Source: Thermoanaerobacterium thermosaccharolyticum DSM 571
GTDB taxonomy: Bacteria; Bacillota; Thermoanaerobacteria; Thermoanaerobacterales; Thermoanaerobacteraceae
Assembly (NCBI RefSeq): GCF_000145615.1
Contig: NC_014410.1
Coordinates: 2,467,501 to 2,531,500, forward strand
Direction of reading: 5' to 3'
Length of the DNA stretch: 64,000 nucleotides
Part shown: one piece after another, positions 54,148-63,732 of the stretch
How the letters are laid out: each line of letters opens with the position of its first letter
Position numbering within the stretch: position 1 is the first letter of the stretch
Position numbers and translations under genes: made by a program
The notes under the pieces: generated by a model
The model's input: only the letters and a program-made list of their open reading frames with translations
Told to the model about the DNA's origin: nothing
Database searches by the model: none

Positions 54148-54488
54148 CATATCTTTTTTGACAATTGGTTGTACATGGCATCAGCTATTCCCAAGTCGGC
54201 GTTTTTCGCAATTGACTGTGCATAGTTGTCGTACATCATAGTAGTAAACACATCTGTTGCAAAGTCATCACCAGTAAGTGGATCTTTCGGTATTGTATTT
54301 CTCATTTCAGTTAACATCTGATTTACAAATACTGCCTCCAAGTCTCGGCAAGCTTCTTTCAACTTCTCTTTGTCTTTGCTATTCATAGCATCTTGTATGG
54401 CTTTTTGAAAAGCATCGGTATTTGTCTTAATGTTCAACTGATTTATTTGATTCATCTCTTCTATGCTGTTAACAGGATTTACATTCAT
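54147..54488 (-). CDS. FlgJ-like rod-binding protein
   Basis: The 113-residue protein consists of the rod-binding domain found at the N-terminus of FlgJ: ACRDLEAVFVNQMLTEMRNT near residue 46 and FTTMMYDNYAQSIAKNADLG near residue 81. No muramidase domain follows, as is usual in Gram-positive bacteria. It probably caps or scaffolds assembly of the flagellar rod. It lies 37 bases after the FlgG gene and has a GGAGG site. Confidence 0.88.
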   Translation of the reverse strand: MNVNPVNSIEEMNQINQLNIKTNTDAFQKAIQDAMNSKDKEKLKEACRDLEAVFVNQMLTEMRNTIPKDPLTGDDFATDVFTTMMYDNYAQSIAKNADLGIADAMYNQLSKKI

Positions 54489-54525
54489 CTAAAGCGTCCT
54501 CCAATTATAAAAAATCTCTCAATTA

Positions 54526-55326
54526 TTATCTTCTTAAATTATTAGCAATGCTAAGCATATCATCTGCTGCTTGAATAGCCTTTGAATTTAATTCGTATGC
54601 CCTTTGAGCTGCTATCATGTTTACCATCTCATTTACAACTTGAACATTTGACGTCTCCAAAAAACCTTGAACTACATTGCCCATTTTGCCCTGAAAATCA
54701 TCTCTCGTTCCAGGGGCCCCGGATGCAGCTGTAGCTTCGTAAAGGTTGTTGCCTTTATTCAATAGTCCATTAGGATTTTGAAAATTGTAGATTCCAAGAG
54801 TTGCTATATCCTGCTGAGTCCCATCAGGGTTTTTCACAGATATAACGCCAAGTGGCGATATAGATATATCTTTTTGTGTGCTGTCAAAAGTTATTGGATT
54901 TCCTCCGTCGTCTAAAACGGGATAACCATCAGCCGTAGTTAAAGTTGCTGTATTTTGATCTACGCTTAATTTAAAACTTCCATCTCTTGTGTAGTATGTA
55001 TTCCCGTCAGGGCCCAATACGGCAAAAAATCCTTCACCATCTAGCGCTACATCCAGCGGGTTATCGGTTTCCTGCAAACTCCCTTCACTAAAGTCTTTAA
55101 CTATTGCTGAAGGCCTGACGCCAACTCCAACTTGCATATTTACAGGCTTTCCCTGTCCGGCATTCACATCTTCTGTCTGAAGAGTCTGATACATTAAATC
55201 CTGAAATTCTGCTCTGTCTCTTTTAAAAGATGTCGTATTTACATTGGCAAGGTTATTTGAGATAACATCCACATTAAGCTGCTGCGCATTCATTCCTGAT
55301 GCTGCAGACCACAATGCCCTTATCAT
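54526..55326 (-). CDS. flgG: Flagellar basal-body rod protein FlgG
   Basis: The 266-residue protein has the conserved N-terminus MIRALWSAASGMNAQQLNVD with ISNNLANVNTTSFKRDRAEF, and the C-terminal helix SNVQVVNEMVNMIAAQRAYE ending NSKAIQAADDMLSIANNLRR. These are the axial-protein termini that form the distal flagellar rod. It corresponds to FlhP/FlgG downstream of mbl in Bacillus. GGTGG lies upstream of the ATG. Confidence 0.93.
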   Translation of the reverse strand: MIRALWSAASGMNAQQLNVDVISNNLANVNTTSFKRDRAEFQDLMYQTLQTEDVNAGQGKPVNMQVGVGVRPSAIVKDFSEGSLQETDNPLDVALDGEGFFAVLGPDGNTYYTRDGSFKLSVDQNTATLTTADGYPVLDDGGNPITFDSTQKDISISPLGVISVKNPDGTQQDIATLGIYNFQNPNGLLNKGNNLYEATAASGAPGTRDDFQGKMGNVVQGFLETSNVQVVNEMVNMIAAQRAYELNSKAIQAADDMLSIANNLRR

Positions 55327-55345
55327 ATTTAACCACCTTTCTTAT

Positions 55346-56092
55346 TTATATTCTTCCCACTTCATTTACAGCCTTATCAAGTGTTTCATCAAAGGCTGAC
55401 ACTGTCTTTTGATTTGCTTCATAAGTTCTCATCGCACTGATCATGGTCACCATCTCATCTACAGGATTCACGTTGGAGCCTTCTAAATACCCCTGCTTAA
55501 CTGCCCCGCTAGCAGGTATAGCCTGTCCTCCAGTTGTGAAGAACAGGTTATTCCCTTCTTTCCTTAATGTACTGTAATTGCTGAAGTCAACAATATTCAG
55601 CTTGTTAACAGTTTGACCGTTCAGACTGATATTTCCAAAATCGTCAACAGATATATCGCCATTATTAAGCTGTATAGGCCCATTTTGCCCCATAACGTAA
55701 TAGCCATCCTTCGTCACAAGGTATCCATTGCTATTCAATGTAAAAGAACCATCCCTGGTGTATCTTATGCCATTTGGAGTACTGACAGTAAAAAATCCTG
55801 AACCGTCTATGGCAAAGTCTAGCTTCCCATCAGTCTTTTCAATATTCCCTTCTGAGAAATTCGTATTGAATGTTTCAACTAAAACACCATAATCCATATT
55901 ACCTATATAGCCATTATACGGTACATTGTCACCGCCGCTTCTTGTAACCATGAAATCAGGAAACGCCATTGTCGTTACAGTATCTTTTTTATACCCAGAT
56001 GTATTTACATTTGCAATGTTATTTGACAGTACATCTACAATTTTCTGTTGTGCTATCATTCCAGATGAGGCTGTATAAAGACCTCTTAGCAT
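55346..56092 (-). CDS. Flagellar rod protein (FlgF/FlhO-like)
   Basis: The 248-residue axial protein begins MLRGLYTASSGMIAQQKIVD with LSNNIANVNTSGYKKD and ends with the helix DEMVTMISAMRTYEANQKTV. It is the smaller of the paired rod proteins in this locus, equivalent to FlhO/FlgF. It sits 15 bases downstream of mbl and 19 bases before flgG, giving the typical mbl-flhO-flhP order. Confidence 0.9.
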   Translation of the reverse strand: MLRGLYTASSGMIAQQKIVDVLSNNIANVNTSGYKKDTVTTMAFPDFMVTRSGGDNVPYNGYIGNMDYGVLVETFNTNFSEGNIEKTDGKLDFAIDGSGFFTVSTPNGIRYTRDGSFTLNSNGYLVTKDGYYVMGQNGPIQLNNGDISVDDFGNISLNGQTVNKLNIVDFSNYSTLRKEGNNLFFTTGGQAIPASGAVKQGYLEGSNVNPVDEMVTMISAMRTYEANQKTVSAFDETLDKAVNEVGRI

Positions 56093-56106
56093 TTTATAAC
56101 ACCCTC

Positions 56107-57135
56107 TTATTTGATTTTAAATGCATCAACTACCGTCTCATGATCCTCCATCAAAGGTAAAGAATCCAGTGCTTTTCCTGTTCCCAAAGCTACACAAGAT
56201 ATAGGATCATTAGCTAGTATTACTGGTACATCCATCTTTTCCTCCAGCAGCTTGTCCAACCCATGTAGCAAAGAACCACCACCAGTTAGTACAATACCCC
56301 GATCGCATATATCTGCTGCTAATTCTGGAGGAGTCTTTTCTAATACGCTATGAACTATATCTATAATATCAGCTAATGGTTCTTGAAGTGCTTCAGTAAC
56401 TTCTTTTGAGCTTATATCGAAACTCTTAGGTAGCCCAGATATCAAACTTCTTCCTTTAACGGTCATAAATTCTTCCTTATCTTTTTCATAAGCAGAACCT
56501 ATATTTATCTTTACCTCCTCGGCAGTCCTGTCTCCAATTATTATGTTGTATTTTCTCCTTATGTACCTTATTATTGCATCATCAAAATTATTTCCAGCTA
56601 CTTTTATACTTTTAGACACCACTGCGTTACCAAGAGAAATAACAGCAACATCAGTGGTGCCTCCCCCAATATCAACTACCATATTCCCACAAGGCTTTTC
56701 TATATCAAGACCTGCACCTATAGCTGCAGCTATAGGCTCTTCAATCAAAAAAGCTCTTCTGGCACCTGCATGTACAGCAGCATCTATAACAGCCCTTTTT
56801 TGAACTTGCGTAACCTCACTGGGTATGCATATCATTATTCTGGGCCTCATTATAATTCCCCCGCCGCAGGCCTTTTGAATAAAATATTTAAGCATTTTCT
56901 CAGTTATATCGTAATCTGAAATAACACCAGCACTCATGGGCCTAACTGCTACAATATCCCCCGGCGTCCTGCCTACCATTCTCTTTGCTTCATCGCCTAC
57001 TGCGAGTATCTTGTCTGTATTCCTGTCAATTGCAACAACAGATGGTTCGTTTAAAACGATCCCCTCATCCTTCATATAGACAAGTACAGATGCCGTGCCG
57101 AGGTCAATTCCTATATCCCTTGATAGAGCAAACAT
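56107..57135 (-). CDS. mbl: MreB-family actin-like protein Mbl
   Basis: The 342-residue actin homologue has phosphate-1 motif DIGIDLGTASVLVYM near residue 7, VVAIDRNT near residue 33, phosphate-2 MVVDIGGGTTDVAVISLG near residue 158 and the adenosine motif IVLTGGGSLLHGLDKLLEE near residue 283. It guides lateral wall synthesis. The position between spoIIID and flagellar rod genes is that of mbl in Bacillus and clostridia. Confidence 0.93.
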   Translation of the reverse strand: MFALSRDIGIDLGTASVLVYMKDEGIVLNEPSVVAIDRNTDKILAVGDEAKRMVGRTPGDIVAVRPMSAGVISDYDITEKMLKYFIQKACGGGIIMRPRIMICIPSEVTQVQKRAVIDAAVHAGARRAFLIEEPIAAAIGAGLDIEKPCGNMVVDIGGGTTDVAVISLGNAVVSKSIKVAGNNFDDAIIRYIRRKYNIIIGDRTAEEVKINIGSAYEKDKEEFMTVKGRSLISGLPKSFDISSKEVTEALQEPLADIIDIVHSVLEKTPPELAADICDRGIVLTGGGSLLHGLDKLLEEKMDVPVILANDPISCVALGTGKALDSLPLMEDHETVVDAFKIK

Positions 57136-57263
57136 TTAAACACACCCTTCTTATGTTTTTCGACATTATTATGGCATCCATATTTTTTATCGACATATAA
57201 AATTAAATATTTAATAAATTAATTCGACATACCTTTTATAATTCCTCTTTTTAATATTAAATT

Positions 57264-57515
57264 TTATTTTCCTAACTTGTATTTTTTCTTGGTGGCATTT
57301 CCACCCCTTATATGCCTTTCTGCTTTATTTTTCTCAAGTACTTCTTTAACCTCTTTGTAAAGCTTAGGGTTTATATTCTCAAGCCTCTCTGTAACGTCTT
57401 TATGAACAGTACTTTTGCTGACTCCAAAAACTTTGGCAGCCTCTCTTACAGTTGATTTGTTTTTTATAATATATTTTCCTATCTCTAATGTTCTCTCTTC
57501 GATATAATCCTTCAA
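57264..57515 (-). CDS. spoIIID: Sporulation transcription regulator SpoIIID
   Basis: The 83-residue DNA-binding protein begins (TTG start) MKDYIEERTLEIGKYIIKNK and has the helix-turn-helix TVREAAKVFGVSKSTVHKDV at residues 22-41, then RHIRGGNATKKKYK at the C-terminus. It controls mother-cell genes during sporulation. TTG 57515 is chosen because AAGGGGG lies 8 bases upstream and the N-terminus matches the family; the open frame to 57602 is spurious. Confidence 0.95.
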   Translation of the reverse strand: MKDYIEERTLEIGKYIIKNKSTVREAAKVFGVSKSTVHKDVTERLENINPKLYKEVKEVLEKNKAERHIRGGNATKKKYKLGK

Positions 57516-57605
57516 TACAAAAACCCCCTTAAGTATAGACCTTTCAATATATTTATATGCGGGGATTGTATCAATAGAATTAAATGACAAGCATGAAAGC
57601 AAAAA

Positions 57606-57630
57606 AATAACAGGGTATTTCCCTGTTATT
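57606..57630 (-). terminator. Terminator of spoIIQ
   Basis: AATAACAGGG and CCCTGTTATT form a perfect 10-base stem with a 5-base loop, followed by a T-run on the minus strand. Confidence 0.85.
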
Positions 57631-57641
57631 TTAAAAGTTAA

Positions 57642-58466
57642 TTATTTAAAATATTGCATAGGGTCAATATAAGTGCCATCTTTCAGCAATTCAAAATGTA
57701 CATGTGGATCTTCTGCGATTTCAAACTTTGCAGTATTTCCAACCTTACCTATGACACTTCCTTTTTCTACAGCCTGTCCAACTTTCACATGGATGTTTTC
57801 ATCCAGATTGCTGTAACGGGTAATATATGTGCCATTTTTGATTTCTACAGTATTTCCCAACCTGCTGTCATTGTATACTTTAGTTACAACACCGCCCATA
57901 GCAGCAACAACGTCTGTACCAATACGGGCTTTCAAATCTACTCCCTTATGTGTCGTCCACTCATCAAGGGTCTTTGAATATGTAAGTTTAGTTACTGCAA
58001 ATTCCATAGCTACATCGCCATTTACCGGTTTTATCAGTGATAATGTCGTATCATTCTCACTTTTTGCTTCTGTACTTACTGATACGTTGTTTGACATGGT
58101 ATTTAAGGCATTGTTTTCCTGGGTTTTAGTTGATGCAGCATTATCACTTACACTGGAAGCATCACTTTTATTTGAAGATACCACACCTTTGGATTTTGTA
58201 TTTTCCACTTTCGTCTTGCTTTCTTCTTTTACAGCACTGCTGCTATTATTAGTTGTAGGATATTCTGTTATTAAATTTTTTGAGATTGAATTAGCGTTTG
58301 TTGTGCTTAATTTTTCCTGAGCTGTGTTTAGCTCAGCCATTTTCTTTAAATTATTGTTAGTTACGTATACTGCTGTTACTGCAACGACAACAATGCACAA
58401 GAATAGAATTAAGTAGAAGCCTTTTCTGTCGAAAAATCTTGCCAAATCGTCCCTATTTATTCTCAC
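57642..58466 (-). CDS. spoIIQ: Stage II sporulation protein SpoIIQ (M23/LytM domain)
   Basis: The 274-residue protein has a short cytoplasmic N-terminus, one membrane segment (residues 15-36), a Ser/Thr/Asn-rich linker and a C-terminal LytM domain. The zinc ligands THKGVD (His-x3-Asp) near residue 171 and HVHFEL near residue 256 are both present, so the domain may be an active endopeptidase, as in clostridia and unlike Bacillus. It forms the forespore side of the engulfment channel with SpoIIIAH. A GTG start is preceded by GGAGG. It lies between spoIID and spoIIID. Confidence 0.9.
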   Translation of the reverse strand: MRINRDDLARFFDRKGFYLILFLCIVVVAVTAVYVTNNNLKKMAELNTAQEKLSTTNANSISKNLITEYPTTNNSSSAVKEESKTKVENTKSKGVVSSNKSDASSVSDNAASTKTQENNALNTMSNNVSVSTEAKSENDTTLSLIKPVNGDVAMEFAVTKLTYSKTLDEWTTHKGVDLKARIGTDVVAAMGGVVTKVYNDSRLGNTVEIKNGTYITRYSNLDENIHVKVGQAVEKGSVIGKVGNTAKFEIAEDPHVHFELLKDGTYIDPMQYFK

Positions 58467-58567
58467 AAAAATTCACCTCCTTCTGGTATTTTAACCAATA
58501 TAATTTAATTTATACCAAAGGAGGTTTTATACTATAAACAAAAAACTTATTAAGTTCTTTAATAGGC

Positions 58568-59635
58568 TTAAGCTTTTGCACTTTTAATTTTTAAAAGGTC
58601 ATCAATTCTCATTATTTCGACACCAGTATAATAATGTTTTAATATATCTTCAAAATTTTTACCGCCTTTCGCCATTGCATTAGCGCCATACTGGCTCATT
58701 CCTACTCCATGTCCATATCCTATCACATTTATTACCACATTGTTTCCTCTCATGCTAAAACTAAAATTCGTTGAATTTAGCTGAAATAGATCTTGTATAT
58801 CTGTGCCAGTAAAGTCTATACCACCGATATTTAGGGACAAGACATGTCCTGCCTCAGTCCTCTTGATATTTTTTATGTACCCTAAAAGATTTTTAGTACT
58901 GATCTTAGCTTTTGGGGCTCTGCTTTTTATGCGGTTTACAAATTCATCAGATGATACTGTCACAGTCGTCTTAAATTTCTGAGCCACTTCCTCGCCAGGA
59001 GATGGAACACTTTTCAAATACGGGAGGTTTTCTTGCCAGACATTTTTAGCATCTTCCGTCTCACCACCACTTATGGCGTGATATGCAGGTTCAATCAGTG
59101 CGTCATTGTACACTATTACAAGGTCTTTTGTGTCATTTACAGCTTTTACTATTTTATCGCGATATAAATTATATTTATCACCCCATCGTGATCTCATGAC
59201 ATCATCCGATATCCATGCCTGACAATGCTTGTAATCTGTACAAACATCACTACCAGGGTGAAGATCACAACCTTTTCCCCCCACAGATATCTCCTTTGAA
59301 AGTGCATAAGTCCTTGCTGCCACAGCTTGTGCCTTCAGCGCTTCCATCTCAAAATCTGCAGGCATCTCTGCAGCCACAACGCCAACAAGATAATCTTCCA
59401 AGTTCATCTTGACTTCTTTGTTCTGATCCACGACAAAAACATTTATCGTATTGTAGTCATTAGAAGTTTTAACCTCTGCTGTTTTGAAATCTGCCATCTT
59501 ACCATCTTTTATAAGCTTAACACTGCTATGTTGTACAGTACTGCTTCTTACTGGGATAAAACCAATTACGATTATTGTAGGCAGCACCAATGTAGCAAAA
59601 ATAATTAAAATTACCCCGTACGCAATATACTTCAT
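58568..59635 (-). CDS. spoIID: Stage II sporulation protein D
   Basis: The 355-residue lytic transglycosylase has an N-terminal membrane anchor (residues 5-25), the signature VAAEMPADFEMEALKAQAVA near residue 87 with the catalytic Glu, and GYGHGVGMSQYGANAMA near residue 308. It degrades peptidoglycan during engulfment together with SpoIIP. GGAGG precedes the ATG. The gene opens the spoIID-spoIIQ-spoIIID-mbl string. Confidence 0.95.
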   Translation of the reverse strand: MKYIAYGVILIIFATLVLPTIIVIGFIPVRSSTVQHSSVKLIKDGKMADFKTAEVKTSNDYNTINVFVVDQNKEVKMNLEDYLVGVVAAEMPADFEMEALKAQAVAARTYALSKEISVGGKGCDLHPGSDVCTDYKHCQAWISDDVMRSRWGDKYNLYRDKIVKAVNDTKDLVIVYNDALIEPAYHAISGGETEDAKNVWQENLPYLKSVPSPGEEVAQKFKTTVTVSSDEFVNRIKSRAPKAKISTKNLLGYIKNIKRTEAGHVLSLNIGGIDFTGTDIQDLFQLNSTNFSFSMRGNNVVINVIGYGHGVGMSQYGANAMAKGGKNFEDILKHYYTGVEIMRIDDLLKIKSAKA

Positions 59636-59692
59636 TTTATCCTCCTTAAAGTAAGCTAATAAAGTATATGCAACGGGGCTTAATATTATGAA

Positions 59693-61156
59693 TCAATAAT
59701 TGATTACTTTTTGTACATAATCTATTGAAAGGTCTTTCATCATAAAATCAATCATTCGCGATATCATAGCAGCGGCTTCTTCTCTTGTCAATGTATCATT
59801 GGCATTAATGTTTCCATTGCCATCACCTTCTAATAGGCCTATCTCATTCGCAACGTATATATCTCTTTTAGCCCATGAAGGTATGCTACTATCATCTCTA
59901 AATCCAGTACTAAAATATCCAGAAGGTGCTAAATTTGAAAGACCTAGTGCCCTTACAAAAATTACTGCTGCTTCAGCTCTCGTAAGGGCTTTATCAGGAC
60001 TAAATTGGTTTGGGGCTGTTCCTGATATCAATCCTGCCTGGTTTGCAGCTTTGATATACCCGTAATCACTGTCTGCGGTAGAGACATCTATAAACGGTGA
60101 TACTTCATTTATCTTATTTTTTGTATATCCTATTGTCTTTGGAGCTGTGTATGGTGCTAAATTTACAGCCTTTGCTACTGCCACCGTGAAATCGGACCTT
60201 GTAATAGGAAGTTTCGGACCGAAGTACTTTGATGTATTGGGGAAAATCTCCATGCTCATAAGCTTCAATATGTCATCATATCCCCATGTACCGTTTATGT
60301 CGTTAACATTTGGTACCACCAACCTTTTTTCCTGTGGTACTTCATCTAAGCTTGCACTGCTTGAACCAGTATTTCTGCCTATAACATTTCCACTGCTATC
60401 AAATTCAGGCAAATCATAAGAGTACTTCATCACATCCTGTCCTGTTTTGCTTAAAAGATATCCACCTCTAAAGCTTATGTAGTTTGGATCGTTTGTTACG
60501 TACTCGATGTCAGAATTTACTGTAAATGATACATCCACATCAGCGGTTCCACTCCAAGAAATATTAGTGCCGTTTGCTACTGTATTGCCTGTTATAAGAT
60601 AGCTTATCTGCTGTGTCTTGACATTCCCATAGGCATGATCAAATCCAACGGTTTTATCCGTTATCTCCACAGTAATCGTTCCGTTGCTGTTGTTTAGAGT
60701 GTAAACTTTCCTTCCTGCAAAGTTTCCGGCAAAATAATTTACGCCCGGATTCAGCGATTTAATGTCGGAGCCGTTGAATACATAGGACGATAGCTTGTAT
60801 ATATTTCCACCTTCTGTAATGGTCTCTGAATACCTGCTTAAAGTTGTCTTTGACTGAACTTGGTTGTACTGGTCCTTTGGCGTCTCAACAGTAGAAAATG
60901 TGAGAGTCCTTGTAAGTTTTCCTCCATCATCAGATGTTAACTGATATCTGTATGTGGTAGTCGTTTTTCCTGACCTTGTTGACTGGGATGTCGTAAGTTT
61001 GCCGTCAAAAACAACAGGCTTGCCTGTAAGAAAGACCACCTCCTTGTATTCATATTCATTTGCAATTCCACCTTCATAACCTGCATCATTAGCATAAACA
61101 TACGATGGAATTATTATTGAAATAAATACAGCTAGAATAATTATGAGTCTTTTCAT
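59693..61156 (-). CDS. Secreted protein with C-terminal SLH domains
   Basis: The 487-residue protein has a signal peptide (MKRLIIILAVFISIIIPSYV with cleavage near YANDAG) and a central beta-rich region of unknown function (YSETITEGGNIYKLSSYVFN). It ends with three S-layer-homology repeats from about residue 300: WGYDDILKLMSMEIFPNTSK, FSPDKALTRAEAAVIFVRAL near residue 395 and INANDTLTREEAAAMISRMI near the end. SLH repeats bind pyruvylated wall polymers, so the protein is attached to the cell surface. It follows the larger SLH protein by 20 bases. Confidence 0.85.
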   Translation of the reverse strand: MKRLIIILAVFISIIIPSYVYANDAGYEGGIANEYEYKEVVFLTGKPVVFDGKLTTSQSTRSGKTTTTYRYQLTSDDGGKLTRTLTFSTVETPKDQYNQVQSKTTLSRYSETITEGGNIYKLSSYVFNGSDIKSLNPGVNYFAGNFAGRKVYTLNNSNGTITVEITDKTVGFDHAYGNVKTQQISYLITGNTVANGTNISWSGTADVDVSFTVNSDIEYVTNDPNYISFRGGYLLSKTGQDVMKYSYDLPEFDSSGNVIGRNTGSSSASLDEVPQEKRLVVPNVNDINGTWGYDDILKLMSMEIFPNTSKYFGPKLPITRSDFTVAVAKAVNLAPYTAPKTIGYTKNKINEVSPFIDVSTADSDYGYIKAANQAGLISGTAPNQFSPDKALTRAEAAVIFVRALGLSNLAPSGYFSTGFRDDSSIPSWAKRDIYVANEIGLLEGDGNGNINANDTLTREEAAAMISRMIDFMMKDLSIDYVQKVINY

Positions 61157-61175
61157 TTAAGCTTCTCTCCTTTTG

Positions 61176-63716
61176 CTACTCTACCGTTATTATAATGCCA
61201 TCTACCCCGTCTCTTATTATATAAAGGTTGTCTCCACTCTTTAAATCATTTACTGATATTACCTTGTTGTTCTTCACTATAACAGCTTTTGAAACATCGA
61301 TAGAATCCAGTGATGTATTAAGCTCCCATTTATTATTAAATCCATTCCAATCCATAACATTGTCTAAAGTCAAGACATTTCCACTGCTACTACTTAATAC
61401 AGCCTTGCTTACTCTGTCAGTGCTTATTAAATCATAGCTTTCAGAATCAGAACTGCTGTTTGTATATATATTTATTGCTATTGCATCATAATTGTCATTA
61501 TCATATTTATCTTTTCTTGCCACTATGTATACATACCCATACTTTATCAAATCTTTCCCATATTTTTGATTGATAAAGTCATTATAATCTACTATAGTAG
61601 GTGTATTTCCACTATTATCTATAATATACGTCTTATCACCTACATAAAAAGTTTTATCATCAATTTTATTCCATTCATTAGCATCCAAAGCATAAGCATT
61701 ATAGTTTTTGCCTATCGTTATAGAATCTGATGTGACTTCATCAATTTTTCCAAAGGCATAGTAGTATTCTGATGGAGCACTTGTATCCAATATCGATATA
61801 AAGTTTGCTGCGCCACCTCTTGAAAATGAAACATACGCCTGACTGGCTTTTGACAGCTGGCTTTTTGGCACCAAAAGCCCATTATCTAATATAATTGTAC
61901 CATCATTTACGTTTACCTGGCGATTGTCATTTTCATTATCAAACGTTACTAACATGGTGTTTCCATCGTACGTAATGTCACCAACATAGCTCATATTAAA
62001 TCCACTTTGTATTGATACAAGTGTTGCAGTTTCTGTGCCATAATGATTTTCCAACATTATGTAAGCATCATAACCTTTATATTTGCTAATATCACTTACA
62101 GGTATTTTACTGCCATCTAAATAGACAGAAGCACCATCTAAACTATACATAGCATAACTTGATGTGGCACTCCACTGTCCTTGCCTGTATATTTCAACAT
62201 CCTTAAGCTGTATCTTAGGATTAAATCCAGATACCCCTGATATTGTTCCCCGTATTACCGCTACAGGTTTATTATAATCATCCTCCAAGAATATTTCATC
62301 AGGCGTTTTAGTATTTATACTGCTGAAATAAAGTTTTATATACTCTCCTACTTTTAAATCGCTGGCACTTATTGCTGCACCCGTCCCAACAACAGGCATA
62401 TCAGCATTTACCGTATACGTACTTCCATTATCCAACGTTATTGAAACTTGGCTATTATCTGTCTCTATATCGACTATCTTTCCGCTGTCTTGCCTGTCTC
62501 CAAGGCTAACCTGACCATTTTCACTCAAATCAGTGTAAACTACATCTATTCTCGTTGCTGTGCTACCATAAACAGTGACTTTCGCTGTCTCACCATACTT
62601 CAAGTCACTGATGGAAGCATCAACTGAATTCATCGTAACCTGTGTATTATTATTGTAGTATATTACATAACTATTTCCACTGTCATCAACTAGTCTAAAG
62701 CTTCCTTGCCATATAGAATCAATTGTACCGCTTATGGTTTTTATGCTGCCATTATCAGTTTCCGCAAAGATAACATTGCTTCCATTTGTGTAATACGTCA
62801 ATCTGTCTCCGTTTGAAATGATTGATGATAATCCTGCCTTTCCATTTTTTAAAACAACAAAATCATAATTTGCATTTGGTGAACTTTCCGCAACTAGCGC
62901 AATATCTTGTCCACTGTCATTTTTCAATACATAAGTATGTCTGACACCTCCGTCTACATTATCCCTTTCAATGTCTTCTATATAGCCTTCATCTTTTGTA
63001 TAGCCCATCATTGCATATGAAACATTAAAAGCTCTGCTTAATACTGCTGCCATCTGCTCCCTTGTAATGCTGTCATTGGGGCCGAAATAGCCATTGTTGT
63101 ATCCAGACATTATTGAGGATTCTATTGTAGCTTCAATGTAAGGCAATTTGTCAGCATCAAAAAGACTGCTGTCTTTGTACGAGTAAACGTACTGTGCATC
63201 TTTCCCATAGACAGGCGCCAGATTTATGCCTTTAGCGATCCAGTTGGCTATCTCCTGCCTTGTGGCATTTTTCGTGAAGTCCAAAGACTGCTCCTGCTTT
63301 GACAGAAGCCCTGCATTTTTGGCAACGGTTATAACCCCTTGTGCCCAGCTATCTACCATACCGCTGGAAGTAGTACCAGCAGCACCCGGTACTCCACCAG
63401 ATGCGCTGTTTTGAGCCACTTGCACATCTTTCTCTTTCCCCATAAGTCTAAGTATCATAGCAAGAGCTTCTTCTCTTTTCAACTTGTTTTTTGGATAATA
63501 AAGTCCACTTCCATTGCCTCGTACTACAGACAATGCTGTCATTCTCATTATATCGCCTTTTGCAAAGCTACTATCTATATCATTGTAGGACATGTTTTTA
63601 AAAGTAGCTGTTGCATTGTTTACTCCATTGTACATTGTAGATCCTGATACAAAACTAAAATTTAAAATAACAATAAGTAAAAATACAACAATAAAACTTA
63701 TGCTTAACTTTCTCAT
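61176..63716 (-). CDS. Large S-layer-homology protein with repeat domains
   Basis: The 846-residue secreted protein has a signal peptide (residues 1-25) and three N-terminal SLH repeats (about 35-225: YYPKNKLKREEALAMILRLM, LDFTKNATRQEIANWIAKGI, FGPNDSITREQMAAVLSRAF). The rest is a series of similar beta-domains containing short blocks such as SGTIDSIWQGSFRLVDDSGN and SGKIVDIETDNSQVSITLDN, apparently diverged repeats. Domains of this kind are common in surface proteins of Thermoanaerobacterales; their function is unknown. It is likely co-transcribed with the gene at 59693. Confidence 0.85.
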   Translation of the reverse strand: MRKLSISFIVVFLLIVILNFSFVSGSTMYNGVNNATATFKNMSYNDIDSSFAKGDIMRMTALSVVRGNGSGLYYPKNKLKREEALAMILRLMGKEKDVQVAQNSASGGVPGAAGTTSSGMVDSWAQGVITVAKNAGLLSKQEQSLDFTKNATRQEIANWIAKGINLAPVYGKDAQYVYSYKDSSLFDADKLPYIEATIESSIMSGYNNGYFGPNDSITREQMAAVLSRAFNVSYAMMGYTKDEGYIEDIERDNVDGGVRHTYVLKNDSGQDIALVAESSPNANYDFVVLKNGKAGLSSIISNGDRLTYYTNGSNVIFAETDNGSIKTISGTIDSIWQGSFRLVDDSGNSYVIYYNNNTQVTMNSVDASISDLKYGETAKVTVYGSTATRIDVVYTDLSENGQVSLGDRQDSGKIVDIETDNSQVSITLDNGSTYTVNADMPVVGTGAAISASDLKVGEYIKLYFSSINTKTPDEIFLEDDYNKPVAVIRGTISGVSGFNPKIQLKDVEIYRQGQWSATSSYAMYSLDGASVYLDGSKIPVSDISKYKGYDAYIMLENHYGTETATLVSIQSGFNMSYVGDITYDGNTMLVTFDNENDNRQVNVNDGTIILDNGLLVPKSQLSKASQAYVSFSRGGAANFISILDTSAPSEYYYAFGKIDEVTSDSITIGKNYNAYALDANEWNKIDDKTFYVGDKTYIIDNSGNTPTIVDYNDFINQKYGKDLIKYGYVYIVARKDKYDNDNYDAIAINIYTNSSSDSESYDLISTDRVSKAVLSSSSGNVLTLDNVMDWNGFNNKWELNTSLDSIDVSKAVIVKNNKVISVNDLKSGDNLYIIRDGVDGIIITVE

Positions 63717-63732
63717 TTTACATACCTCTCTA

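Noticed and set aside
53611-54150. FabZ start at 54150
   Set aside because: The added residues are non-homologous and would begin across the terminator of the flagellar operon. The ATG at 54042 has a GGAG site and matches the family N-terminus.
57829-58320. A 163-codon plus-strand open frame
   Set aside because: It is antisense to spoIIQ and made of Ser/Thr/Leu/Val-rich sequence arising from the complement of the linker region. It has no ribosome site and no family resemblance.
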